From: Alcaligenes faecalis
GTDB taxonomy: Bacteria; Pseudomonadota; Gammaproteobacteria; Burkholderiales; Burkholderiaceae_B
Direction: 5' to 3'
DNA length: 64,000 nt
NCBI RefSeq assembly: GCF_002443155.1
Contig: NZ_CP023667.1
Span: 3,596,001 to 3,660,000, forward strand
Shown here: in pieces, positions 1 through 8,566 of the stretch
Numbering within the stretch: position 1 is the stretch's first letter
Layout: each line of letters starts with the position of its first letter
Made by a program: the position numbers and the translations under genes
The notes under the pieces: model-generated
Seen by the model: the letters and a program-made list of their open reading frames with translations, nothing else
What the model was told of the DNA's origin: nothing
Database searches by the model: none

Positions 1-1074
1 CCGGCAATTGAAGTCCGGGCTCAAGCCCGTTTCTTCAGCCAGATCCAGCAAGGAAGGACAGTCCTCATGCCATTGGGCCTGACGACCGTCGGGCAGGAAC
101 GTCACGGTTTGCGTCGCATCCACGGCGGTTTCAGCACTGGTTTGCGCAGCAGCTTCAGTGATGGCGGGGAGCAACGCCTGCTCTGCGTTCACCCCTGCGG
201 CGCTGGAGACCATGGCCGTTTGCCCCTCAGGCTGAACCGTGCTGGCGGCAGTATCGCCAGCCAGGGTGTTTTCCAGCACCGTGGCCGGGCCAAAAAACTC
301 GTAGTGAATGCGCTCTCGCGCCACACCCAAGCTACGCAACACACCGTAATTGCTCTGCATGAAGGCACCAGGCCCACACAGGTAAAACTCGTAATCATCC
401 AGTGGCAGCCAACGCTGCAACTGCTCACGTGTAATCAGTCCCGCCACATGGTGCAAACCGGCTTGCTCATCATCTTCCGTCGGGTTGCGATAGCAGAAGT
501 AAAGCTGCACACCTTCGCGTTGTGCCACCAGCTCGCGCATCTCATCCGCAAAGGCATGCACCACGCTGTTATCACAGGCATGAATCACATACACCTTACG
601 CTGACTGCGTTTAAGCAAGCGATGCAGCATGGCCAGCAAAGGGGTCTGGCCCACGCCGCCGCTTAGCAGCACCACAGGCCGCTGGCTGCTCTCGTCCAGC
701 ACGAACTCGCCCATGGGGCCGGCCGCGCTCAGCACATCGCCCGGCTGCACCTGTTGATGCAGATAGGAGGAGGCCAAGCCATCGGCCACGCTTGACCCGG
801 CCGGGGCCTTCTCGTGTTTGACGGAAATGCGCAGACGCTCCGTGCAGTCGGGATCCCCCGACACGCTGTAATTGCGCAGCACGGTTTGCCCGTCAATCTC
901 CAGACGGAACACCAGATACTGACCCGGCTGATAAGGCGGCATAACACCGTCCACCGGCTGCAGTACAAACGAAGTAATCACTTCGCTTTCGCGCTGCTTT
1001 TCCAGGACACGATAATCCCGGAAACGGCGGCTGGCCGTAGCCTCCGTAGACGCAGATGATGCAGTCGTATTCAT
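1..1074 (-). CDS. Flavohemoglobin-reductase-like ferredoxin reductase, partial (C-terminus beyond window)
   Basis: Reading frame starts at ATG 1074 and runs off the left edge after 358 codons. Residues about 17-265 form an FAD/NAD(P)H module: flavin motif RNYS at 67-70, nucleotide motif GGVGQTP at 139-145 and YLCGPGAFM near 231-239. These motifs and the HYEFFGP segment resemble the reductase part of flavohemoglobin (Hmp), but no globin domain precedes them. An Ala/Thr-rich linker (about 270-320) leads into the start of a plant-type [2Fe-2S] ferredoxin domain, cut at the FNC of its cluster loop. It begins 5 bases after the Rieske oxygenase stop and is probably co-transcribed, so it is likely the electron-transfer partner of that oxygenase (inference). 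Confidence 0.85.
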   Translation of the reverse strand, partial: MNTTASSASTEATASRRFRDYRVLEKQRESEVITSFVLQPVDGVMPPYQPGQYLVFRLEIDGQTVLRNYSVSGDPDCTERLRISVKHEKAPAGSSVADGLASSYLHQQVQPGDVLSAAGPMGEFVLDESSQRPVVLLSGGVGQTPLLAMLHRLLKRSQRKVYVIHACDNSVVHAFADEMRELVAQREGVQLYFCYRNPTEDDEQAGLHHVAGLITREQLQRWLPLDDYEFYLCGPGAFMQSNYGVLRSLGVARERIHYEFFGPATVLENTLAGDTAASTVQPEGQTAMVSSAAGVNAEQALLPAITEAAAQTSAETAVDATQTVTFLPDGRQAQWHEDCPSLLDLAEETGLSPDFNCR

Positions 1075-1079
1075 CACGC

Positions 1080-2123
1080 TCAAGCCGTTGCCGTCTCGCT
1101 GGCGACGGCTTGCTCGGCCTGGATCATCTGGCTGATCTTGCGACGGAAGCGCAAGGGGCCGGAGTCCAAGGGCAAATCCAAAGCGGCAGGACGCTCTTTC
1201 AGGGCCTTATGCACTTCTTCCAGAACCACTTTGTCTTCCAGGAAAGCGTGGCGCACGTCTTCGTTGAAAATCTTGGAGATAGCCTCGTCATCCGGGCTGA
1301 AGTTGCGCAGCTGGAACCAGAAGTAGCGGGTGTGTTCCTCGTCGATAGGCGTCAGGAAGTTATAGGAGTCCATCAGGAAAACGTCCTGGTGGTACTCGCT
1401 GGGCTCCTCGGTAGCCGCACCGGCGGGCAGAAAGATGGCCTTGATCACGGCCAGCGACGGGAAGCGCACTTCGTACTGCTGTTTGCGGTCGCAATTGCCT
1501 TCAAATTTCACAAACTGCTTGTAAAACGGCGCAACTTCCACATTTTTGGACCAGCGCGAGACCGTCACGCCATTGTCCTCAACCTTCACCGTCAAGGGCA
1601 GGCCGATGATGTCGGGGCTACCAAACGAGCTTTGGTGTACCCAGGACACGTGCGAAGGGTCCAGCAAATTGTCCGTGACGTACAGGTAATTGCAGTCCAG
1701 CTCCATGGCGTCGCCACGGTTCACACCCCACTCGGGATTGTCCCACTCGGGAATGTCGACCAGTTTGGACGGATCAGCTAATTCAGGATCACCCATCCAG
1801 ATCCAGACCAGACCAAAACGCTCCGTACAGGGGTAGCTGCGCACTACCGCGCTTTTAGGGATTTGCGCCACACCGGGCGCCTTGGTACAGGAGCCGCTGC
1901 AATCAAATGTCAGCCCGTGGTAGCCACATTCCACCTGATCGCCAATCAAACGGCCTTTGGACAAAGGCAGGCGACGGTGCGGACAGGAATCTTCCAGGGC
2001 GACTGGCTGGCCGTCCTCACGGCGATACAGCACCAGGTTCTCGCCAAGCATACGCACGGGCTGCAAGCTGCGACCGAGCTGCGTAGCCAATGCGCCTACA
2101 TACCAGGCATTGCGTACAAACAT
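1080..2123 (-). CDS. Rieske [2Fe-2S] aromatic ring-hydroxylating or demethylating oxygenase, VanA-like
   Basis: 347 residues, usual for the single-component VanA/phthalate-dioxygenase-type oxygenase subunits. The Rieske cluster is complete: C47-P-H49 and C66-x2-H69. The mononuclear iron motif is visible as D151-N-x2-D155-x2-H158-x4-H163. Such enzymes use O2 and electrons from a flavin/[2Fe-2S] reductase to hydroxylate or O-/N-demethylate aromatic or quaternary amine substrates. The reductase gene follows directly and a LysR regulator is divergent, the classic layout of a substrate-induced oxygenase operon. The substrate cannot be read from the sequence. Confidence 0.9.
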   Translation of the reverse strand: MFVRNAWYVGALATQLGRSLQPVRMLGENLVLYRREDGQPVALEDSCPHRRLPLSKGRLIGDQVECGYHGLTFDCSGSCTKAPGVAQIPKSAVVRSYPCTERFGLVWIWMGDPELADPSKLVDIPEWDNPEWGVNRGDAMELDCNYLYVTDNLLDPSHVSWVHQSSFGSPDIIGLPLTVKVEDNGVTVSRWSKNVEVAPFYKQFVKFEGNCDRKQQYEVRFPSLAVIKAIFLPAGAATEEPSEYHQDVFLMDSYNFLTPIDEEHTRYFWFQLRNFSPDDEAISKIFNEDVRHAFLEDKVVLEEVHKALKERPAALDLPLDSGPLRFRRKISQMIQAEQAVASETATA

Positions 2124-2231
2124 GATTTACCCCCAACTCTAAATGCGGTGCATGATGGCTGAACGAGTCCATTTCATGCTCTCTTGTTTGTCATGATAGT
2201 CGCAATCAAATTCAGCCTACTATCCATATCG

Positions 2232-2246
2232 TTTAGAATTTCTAAA
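2232..2246. promoter_or_regulatory. Perfect 7-bp inverted repeat in the divergent promoter region, candidate LysR operator
   Basis: TTTAGAA-T-TTCTAAA lies in the 157-bp gap between the Rieske gene (start 2123) and the divergent LysR gene (start 2281). LysR regulators usually bind a T-N11-A dyad in such a gap and control both directions; this AT-rich dyad is the clearest symmetric site here. Binding itself is inference. Confidence 0.45.
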
Positions 2247-2280
2247 GTTAAATTACTTTTCTGGACGGGGTCTGATCATC

Positions 2281-3231
2281 ATGGATACCTTGCCTCCCTT
2301 ACGCGCGCTGCAAGTCTTTGAGACGCTGGGCCATAGCCAAAGCCTGCAAGAAGCGGCCCGTCGCTTGAAAATTACTCCCGGTGCCATCAGCCAGCAATTG
2401 CGCCTGCTGGAAGACACGTTGGGCTGTAGCCTGACCTACAAAGAAGGCAAACGCTTGCGGCTGACAGCGGCGGGGGTGCGCTTTCATGAAATCTGTACCC
2501 AGGCGTTTGAGCTGTTGCGCGACGGCCAGCAAGAAATGGAGCGTTCGCGCAACACCAGCCTGCTGTCCATCAGCGCTTTGCCGTCCATGCTTAAAACCTG
2601 GATGGCCCCGCTGGCGTTTCAATGGCAGGAGCAGTACGACCCAGAGCTGACACTGCACCTGAAAGGCAGCCATGCCGAGCCGGATCTGGAAGCCGAGCAA
2701 ATCGACTTTCGGATTACCTACGGTCAGGCCGCCGCCCGCCCCCGCAGCTTTACCGAGCTTTATACCGACCGTGTCGTACCCGCTTGCAGCCCGGCCCTGC
2801 TCCAGGGGCAAGCCGCTTTGCGGCATCCCCGTGATCTATTGAGCTATCCCTTGCTGTCCTCGGACTGGCAGCCACGCTTTACCTCGCCGCCATCCTGGCG
2901 CGACTGGTTTGAGTCTTTGGATATAGACATAGGCGATACGCCCCTGGATCGCTTCCGCGTGTTTTCCCTGTCGCATATGGCGCTGGAGTCTGCGGAGGCC
3001 GGTCAGGGTTTTGTATTGGCGCAATGCTCGATGATAGAAAAGGAAGTGCGCAGCGGGCAGTTGATCCTGCCTTTTTCCCATTCCCTGCCCCTGCCCTGGC
3101 CGTACGTACTGACCCGACGGGCGGGTGCGTTTGAGTCGCCTCATAGCCAGGATTTTCATCGCTACTTATTGAACCGGGCGCGGCAGCAGGAGCAGATCAA
3201 TCAGGAACTGCTGCTGCAAGCATTAGCCTGA
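2281..3231 (+). CDS. LysR-family transcriptional regulator, GcvA-like
   Basis: 316 residues, normal for LysR. The N-terminal winged helix-turn-helix lies at about 6-63 (SLQEAARRLKITPGAISQQL), followed by a linker helix and a periplasmic-binding-protein-like effector domain (about 95-300). The start (MDTLPPLRALQVFE) and the C-terminal domain resemble GcvA-type regulators. It is divergent from the Rieske oxygenase/reductase pair and most likely regulates it and itself through the 2124-2280 gap. No strong ribosome-binding site precedes the ATG. Confidence 0.88.
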   Translation: MDTLPPLRALQVFETLGHSQSLQEAARRLKITPGAISQQLRLLEDTLGCSLTYKEGKRLRLTAAGVRFHEICTQAFELLRDGQQEMERSRNTSLLSISALPSMLKTWMAPLAFQWQEQYDPELTLHLKGSHAEPDLEAEQIDFRITYGQAAARPRSFTELYTDRVVPACSPALLQGQAALRHPRDLLSYPLLSSDWQPRFTSPPSWRDWFESLDIDIGDTPLDRFRVFSLSHMALESAEAGQGFVLAQCSMIEKEVRSGQLILPFSHSLPLPWPYVLTRRAGAFESPHSQDFHRYLLNRARQQEQINQELLLQALA

Positions 3232-3502
3232 GCAATGTCGCAGCACGACGAAACACGGCTGGATTGCCGATAGACCTTGCTCGCCTGGCCGTGGCTAAGC
3301 ACTAAACCATTGAGTGCTTCAGCTATATAAGCGCAGGGTTGTTCGATGGCTTAGCTCTACACCGTTCCACTTTTCAGTTCAGGCTCAAACACCCAGCCAG
3401 GTGAGCAAAACAAGTCGAGCGCCTGGATCAGACAAGTACGCATAAGCGCTTTCTACCTCCCGATCCACGCAGTTGTGGACGCATTTCCAGCATCAACAAA
3501 AA
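3232..3502. other. Intergenic stretch without a recognisable gene
   Basis: Between the LysR gene and the aminotransferase terminator I see no open frame with a ribosome-binding site and no RNA gene. A short hairpin (AGCACT...AGTGCT, 3298-3318) is the only structure noted. Confidence 0.5.
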
Positions 3503-3540
3503 AGCGTGTTTACCGCCCCCAAAGGGGCCATAAACACGCT
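3503..3540 (-). terminator. Rho-independent terminator of the aminotransferase gene
   Basis: 10-bp perfect stem AGCGTGTTTA/TAAACACGCT around a GC-rich loop, with a run of six A on the plus strand at 3498-3503, which reads as a U-tract on the minus strand. It lies about 30 bases past the stop of the minus-strand aminotransferase. Confidence 0.8.
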
Positions 3541-3570
3541 CTTTAATCCTGCTGGAAAGACGTCAGTGTC

Positions 3571-4764
3571 TTAGGCCACCACAGCAGCCAGCGACTCCGC
3601 GAAGTAATCCACGTTGGACTGGTTCAGGCCTGGCACGCTGATGCGGCCCGACTCCAGCACGTACACGCCAAAATCGTCACGCAGTTTCTGGATCTGCTCT
3701 TTGGTCAGGCCGGTGTAGCAGAACATGCCTTGCTGTTTGACGAAGTAGCTGCTGTCGTATTGAGGAGCCAGTTCTTTCAGACGATCGTGCACACGCTGAC
3801 GCATGGCGGCGATACGCTGACGCATGGTTTCCACGTCTGCCGTCCACTCGGCCAGCAAGGACTCATCGGACAAGATGGTGGCAATGGCCTGACCACCGTG
3901 CGATGGCGGGTTGGAGTAGATGCGACGCACCACAGCTTTGAGCTGACCCAGAACGCGGTCAGCTTCGTCCGCGCTCTGGCACACCACCGACAAGCCGCCG
4001 CAGCGCTCGGAGTAGTAGGAGAAGTTCTTGGAGAAAGAGTTGGCCAGCAGGAAAGTCAGGCCAGCATCGACCATGGCGCGCACGGCGAAGGCATCTTCAT
4101 CCAGGCTACGACCAAACCCCTGGTAAGCCATGTCCAGGAAAGGAATCAGCTTGCGCTGTTGCAGCACAGGAATCAGTTGCAGCCATTGCTCGTCGCTCAG
4201 ATCAGCCCCGGTGGGGTTATGACAGCAGGGGTGCAGCAAGACAATGCTGTGCTCGGGCAGGACGGAGATGTCTTCCATCAGGCCGGTGAAATCCAGACCG
4301 CGAGTGGCTGGATCGTAGTAACGGTAAGTGTGGGTAGGAATACCCGATCCACGGAAAATGGAGTGGTGGTTATCCCAGGCTGGATCGCTGATCCACATTT
4401 CGCTATTGGGGTAGGCTTCGTGCAGGAAGTCGCCACCCACTTTCAAGGCACCCGAACCACCCAGTGTCTGAATGGTCGCAACACGACCTTCTTGGAGCAC
4501 TTTGCTGTCGGCACCAAAAACCAGTTTTTGCACGGCGCTGCGGTACGAAGCCAAACCCTCGATAGGCAGGTAGCCACGGGGCTGGCCCTTGGCCGCCCAT
4601 TGTTCTTCAGCCCGGCGAGCCACATCCAGCAATGGCAGACGGCCTTGGTCGTCGTAATACAAACCAATGGTCAGGTTGACCTTGCGATCACGTGGATCGG
4701 CGTGAAATGCCTCGTTCAAACGGAAAATCGGATCGCCACCATAGGCCTGCAAATGCTCAAACAT
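3571..4764 (-). CDS. tyrB: Class I aminotransferase, aromatic amino acid/aspartate type
   Basis: 397 residues, the normal length of the AspC/TyrB subfamily. PLP-site residues are visible: HNPTG with N183, D211 and Y214 (DMAYQGF), and the Schiff-base lysine K246 in NSFSKNFS, followed by the SERCGG segment typical of this group. A C-terminal Arg near 375 (SGRISV) would bind the substrate carboxylate. It transfers the amino group of aromatic amino acids or aspartate to 2-oxoglutarate in the cytoplasm. Aspartate and aromatic specificity cannot be separated by eye, so the symbol is tentative. It is a single gene with its own terminator. Confidence 0.85.
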   Translation of the reverse strand: MFEHLQAYGGDPIFRLNEAFHADPRDRKVNLTIGLYYDDQGRLPLLDVARRAEEQWAAKGQPRGYLPIEGLASYRSAVQKLVFGADSKVLQEGRVATIQTLGGSGALKVGGDFLHEAYPNSEMWISDPAWDNHHSIFRGSGIPTHTYRYYDPATRGLDFTGLMEDISVLPEHSIVLLHPCCHNPTGADLSDEQWLQLIPVLQQRKLIPFLDMAYQGFGRSLDEDAFAVRAMVDAGLTFLLANSFSKNFSYYSERCGGLSVVCQSADEADRVLGQLKAVVRRIYSNPPSHGGQAIATILSDESLLAEWTADVETMRQRIAAMRQRVHDRLKELAPQYDSSYFVKQQGMFCYTGLTKEQIQKLRDDFGVYVLESGRISVPGLNQSNVDYFAESLAAVVA

Positions 4765-5239
4765 GCTTGTTCCTTGAAAAATTACGGTTGTGGGCCGCCC
4801 GGTCTGGTCGACGGTCTATTCAGATAACCATTGACCTTATACCTTGGGCCTACTTTAGCCAATATCCTGGGGATCTTTTTGCAGCACATGAGCACGCGAG
4901 CGATGCGTGAATGCGTCATCAGTCTTGTCCCCCCTTGGCTCGGCGCGGCACCTGTTCTTGTCTAGTCGGTGCAGGCGGTCAAACTCCAGCGTCACCATGA
5001 AGTCTGTTCACAGTTCCAGTAAACCGAAGGTTCAAGAACGTGAACGCGGTGTACCTGCTTGTCTGCCTGGGCCTTGCCAGCAACGAATATACATGGCTTT
5101 CTGACGATACAGAACCGTGCACTTGCATTCATTTTGCTTTTGGTCCGCCCGCACTCCCCTCCTGTCACCGCATTGTCATATGCAGATCCCGTCCAAGACC
5201 GTTAACATGGGACTTTCACCGTTTCAACAGGAGTCCGTC
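4765..5239. other. Divergent promoter region, no gene seen
   Basis: 475 bp between the divergent aminotransferase and phosphatase genes. The open frame upstream of 5240 continues in phase with the phosphatase but has no ribosome-binding site at its earlier ATG codons. I see no RNA gene or repeat. Confidence 0.45.
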
Positions 5240-5989
5240 GTGTCCGTATCGTCGCTGCCCAGTTCCCTATCCTGCCCTTTAGAAGGGGCCAGCAACTTCC
5301 GTGATATTGGCGGCTATGCCACAGACTCCGGCTCCTTTCGTAAAGGCCGCGTCTACCGCTCGGACCATTTGGCGGATTTAAGCAGCCATGATCTGGACAC
5401 CCTGCAGGAGTTGGGCATTGCCTGCTCACTGGATTTCCGGGGTGCACATGAACGCAAACGCTCTCCCTACCAGTACAGTTTTCTGACCAGTCATGCGCTG
5501 ACCGTCGAACCCACCGTATTGCCTGATTTTCTGGACATGCTTGCCAAGGGCGAAGTGGACGTCAAAGCTGCCTACGGCACCATGAACAAGACCTACACGG
5601 AATTCGTGACTGGACATGCCGCTACGTTTGGACGGGTCTTTGACCAGTTGCTGGAAACCGATACCCCTGTCGTCATGCACTGCACGGCGGGGAAGGATCG
5701 CACCGGCTTTGCCGTCGCCTTGCTGCACCGCGCCGCCGGGGTCCACCCTGATGATGTCATGCACGACTATCTGCTGACCAATCAGTTCTTCCGCCGCCCC
5801 GATCTGCCCGATAACCGTGGCATCAGCGAGGAAGTGCTGGATATTCTCTGGGGCGTTCAGCCCGAATTTCTGGAAACCGCTTTCAAGACCATTGATGAGA
5901 CACACGGCAATCTGGACAACTTCTTTCAGAACGCCTTGAAACTCAGCCCAGCACGACGCGAGGCCTTGCTGGAGCGCTACACCGCCTAA
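5240..5989 (+). CDS. Tyrosine-phosphatase-like protein (Y_phosphatase3 family)
   Basis: The GTG at 5240 is chosen because AGGAG (5229-5233) lies 6 bases before it and the protein then has the family's usual length (249 residues). Upstream in-phase ATG codons at 5117, 5180 and 5207 lack such a site. The N-terminal GASNFRDIGGY segment is characteristic of the family. The P-loop signature C-T-A-G-K-D-R (C-x5-R, within HCTAGKDRTG) supplies the catalytic cysteine and arginine. Related proteins hydrolyse phosphotyrosine or phosphoinositides; the substrate here is unknown. Its last 4 bases overlap the convergent hydrolase gene. Confidence 0.8.
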   Translation: MSVSSLPSSLSCPLEGASNFRDIGGYATDSGSFRKGRVYRSDHLADLSSHDLDTLQELGIACSLDFRGAHERKRSPYQYSFLTSHALTVEPTVLPDFLDMLAKGEVDVKAAYGTMNKTYTEFVTGHAATFGRVFDQLLETDTPVVMHCTAGKDRTGFAVALLHRAAGVHPDDVMHDYLLTNQFFRRPDLPDNRGISEEVLDILWGVQPEFLETAFKTIDETHGNLDNFFQNALKLSPARREALLERYTA

Positions 5990-7086
5990 ACCACGCCTAC
6001 GGAGGTCGCTGGCAACTCCCAGTGACCTTCCAGGCTCAGGGCCGCACCCATCACATTGCGCCAGGTCGGCAAATCATGCATTTGCGTGAACAAAGGCATG
6101 CAATATCGCGGCTGCACCATGTCGACCAACCAGCGCAAATCCGTCAAACGCGGATGCACATTCCAGCACAAGGTATGCGTGCCACGCGGTGCATGTGGAG
6201 CTACATAGCCGGTGTGAATCAGCAAGCGCTCGCTAGAGTCGGCATTGGGGTCTGCCGCCCGCGCCTGATGCTCCCGAATCAACTCCCCCGCCTTGCCCTG
6301 GCAACCGTCCGGCTCACCGGCCAGAAGCAGGTGCGCTTGCGGATCAAACGTAGCCGCACGCGGCATCAGTTCTCGCAAGGATTGCTGCACACCTGGCAAC
6401 AACAGATCGCTGCTTTGGCTGATCATGCGGGTCAGGTTTTCGTAGCAGGACGCATCCATGCTCCAGTCCTCAAAACCCTGTTGCTGACGCCACAAGGCAA
6501 TCTCTATCGCCCGGCCTGAGGGTGGCACAGGCAGCAAGGCCGGATGAGACTCCAGCAGGGACTCCAGAATGCTCCAGGCCACATGATGGGACTGGTCGTA
6601 CAAACCGTAAGACGCATCCAGCAAAGCCAGATAGGCAGGGGGTGGCAAATCAAAGGGGAACAGCAAGGACTCGCAGGAAAAGTCGCCGCTATAAAACAGC
6701 CCGCCGCCCACATCCAGATGCAGCCAGACACCACCCAAAGCATGGCCAGACAAGCCGGTACGCACGGCAATATCGCCAATGTAGGTCGTGCCTCGGGTTG
6801 GCAGTTCACGCCAGATCCGCCCCGCAGGCAAACTGCGTGCCGTCGAGGCCGTGGCATAAATAGGTATGTGTTCAGGCAGCTTGGACAAGGAACCAATATG
6901 ATCCTGGTGATCGTGCGTCACCAGAATGGCATCTACCTCCAGGCCTTCATACCAGTCGCACACCTGCCCAGGATACAAAGGCCCGCCGGCATCCAGCAGC
7001 AATCGCAAGCCGCATGCCTGCACGAGAATGGCGGCTGGCGCTTTACTTCCATAGCCACTTAACACCGTCACCAGGGTCTGGTTCAT
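5986..7086 (-). CDS. Metallo-beta-lactamase-fold hydrolase
   Basis: 366 residues from ATG 7086, which has a GGACGGAG site just upstream; an ATG 7 codons earlier (7107) has none. The metal-binding signature H-D-H-Q-D-H (VTHDHQDHIG) near residue 60 and further His/Asp (GHALGG, SGDFS) fit a dinuclear metal hydrolase. The arrangement resembles RNase J/CPSF-type or exonuclease-like MBL proteins (YSGDFS segment), but I do not recognise a particular enzyme. Convergent with the phosphatase gene, overlapping by 4 bases. Confidence 0.7.
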   Translation of the reverse strand: MNQTLVTVLSGYGSKAPAAILVQACGLRLLLDAGGPLYPGQVCDWYEGLEVDAILVTHDHQDHIGSLSKLPEHIPIYATASTARSLPAGRIWRELPTRGTTYIGDIAVRTGLSGHALGGVWLHLDVGGGLFYSGDFSCESLLFPFDLPPPAYLALLDASYGLYDQSHHVAWSILESLLESHPALLPVPPSGRAIEIALWRQQQGFEDWSMDASCYENLTRMISQSSDLLLPGVQQSLRELMPRAATFDPQAHLLLAGEPDGCQGKAGELIREHQARAADPNADSSERLLIHTGYVAPHAPRGTHTLCWNVHPRLTDLRWLVDMVQPRYCMPLFTQMHDLPTWRNVMGAALSLEGHWELPATSVGVV

Positions 7087-7385
7087 GCTCCGTCCCCCAT
7101 AAGGCATTCAGGCCAATACATCACCAAGCCACATCCGGCATCCTGCTTTGCAGCACGGCGCAACACCGGGCACAAAAGCAAAGCATCAATAAGCGCAATG
7201 GGCCGCAGCGCACGCTGCCGGACAGAAGAAGGCATCAACTTAAAGAACCAGAGTCACCTAAGTGCCCTGCCTTAAAAAAACCACGACAGGCTCAGGTTAA
7301 ACAAGTGTTCTTTCAGCCCTGTTACAGTTTTATGGCAGTTCGATGGCAGTGAGCTGCCCTGCGTAAAACAGACAAAATAAAAAAA
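7087..7385. other. Intergenic stretch without a recognisable gene
   Basis: About 300 bp between the start of the MBL gene and the terminator of the permease gene. It should hold the MBL promoter. No coding or RNA signal was seen. Confidence 0.4.
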
Positions 7386-7405
7386 GAGCGCCAGCTTTAG
7401 CGCTC
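7386..7405 (-). terminator. Rho-independent terminator ending the 12.1-7.4 kb operon
   Basis: Stem GAGCGC/GCGCTC with an 8-base loop. Eight A at 7378-7385 on the plus strand give a U-tract for minus-strand transcripts. It lies 28 bases past the stop of the Gate-type permease. Confidence 0.8.
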
Positions 7406-7433
7406 CTGAAAAGGGGGGACTGCAAACAGGACA

Positions 7434-8540
7434 TCAAATAATCAAAGGCGTCAAAAATACGGCCAGGATCACAGCCGTCAACAAGCGCATGACGATGCCC
7501 AGAACGGCCGCCAGCATGACTTCTTTTTCATTCAGATCCGAGCACTCGGCCCAGACCACCGGGATCTGCCCAAATACCGCGGACAACGGCAGTCCTGAAG
7601 AAGCCAGTACGAAGGAGCCCACCACCAAAGAGGGGTCCAGTGTTGACGCCATCGCCTGCAACTTGCCCATTGCCAAAGTGGGGCTGACCAGCATCGCCAA
7701 CACGCCTGTTTCAGGGTGAATATTCAAGGCCAGCAAACCGCGCTCAAGCACATCGCTGACAGGTGCCCAAATACCCATGTGTTCAAGCAAGCCAATGACA
7801 CAGAACACCAAAGCCACGGCTGGAATCAGGATCAGCAGCAACAATTCCACCCCTTCGCGGGCAGCCTTGAACAGCATGGGTGCGAAATCAATATTCGGTG
7901 TGAAACGAGGCGCTGCCAGCAAATCCACCGAGCGGACATTGCGGTAGACCAGCCGTGACAGCAATAAGGGCGACAACAACAAGGGGCCAAAGATCGCAAT
8001 CAGTACCACGGCAAAGACATTCACCCCGGCAAAGGTCAAGGCCATCATGCCCAGCATGAAGGTCGAGAACGATTGCTGTGACTGCACCATCGTGGCCACC
8101 GCAATTTTCTGCTCATCCTTGGTGGCTCCTGCCTGGCGCAGCAAGGGGCCTGAAATGCGGCCAGCCGCGTTGATATCACCAAAAATGTTGTACACGCTGG
8201 GAATGATGACGGCCGGATTGATTCCAATGGCCCGCATCGCTGGCATAAAGACCCGCATCATGGCGTCAGTAAAACCCAAACGCTCCAGCAGGCGTCCAAT
8301 GATGACGCTGATAATGACAGCCACCCCAACCTGCCCGGTCAAAAATACATCCACTACCACGGGCTTGACCTTGTTGAGCACCGTATCAAACGCGCCCGAC
8401 AAGGTAGCGGGAAAGAAAAACAGCGTCAGCATGGCCACGGCCAGCAAACTCAGGCCCACCACCTCGATACGTTCCAAGGGACGGCGGCCCGCAGGCGGTG
8501 AATGCACTACCTTATCGATTTCTATTGTTTTGTTATCCAT
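7434..8540 (-). CDS. Gate/nucleoside-recognition-domain integral membrane protein
   Basis: 368 residues. After a polar N-terminus (about 1-25) there are some eight hydrophobic segments in two halves. Each half carries small-residue and proline-rich re-entrant-like stretches (NPAVIIPSVYNIFGDINAAG near 110; VSPTLAMGKLQAM near 290). This resembles the Gate domain of nucleoside-recognition/SpmA-like membrane proteins (tentative). It is the last gene of the operon and follows the NIF3-like gene by 26 bases, so it may export or import the pathway substrate. Substrate unknown. Confidence 0.55.
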   Translation of the reverse strand: MDNKTIEIDKVVHSPPAGRRPLERIEVVGLSLLAVAMLTLFFFPATLSGAFDTVLNKVKPVVVDVFLTGQVGVAVIISVIIGRLLERLGFTDAMMRVFMPAMRAIGINPAVIIPSVYNIFGDINAAGRISGPLLRQAGATKDEQKIAVATMVQSQQSFSTFMLGMMALTFAGVNVFAVVLIAIFGPLLLSPLLLSRLVYRNVRSVDLLAAPRFTPNIDFAPMLFKAAREGVELLLLILIPAVALVFCVIGLLEHMGIWAPVSDVLERGLLALNIHPETGVLAMLVSPTLAMGKLQAMASTLDPSLVVGSFVLASSGLPLSAVFGQIPVVWAECSDLNEKEVMLAAVLGIVMRLLTAVILAVFLTPLII

Positions 8541-8566
8541 GTCTCTCTCCGTTCAGGAAGCTGGAC

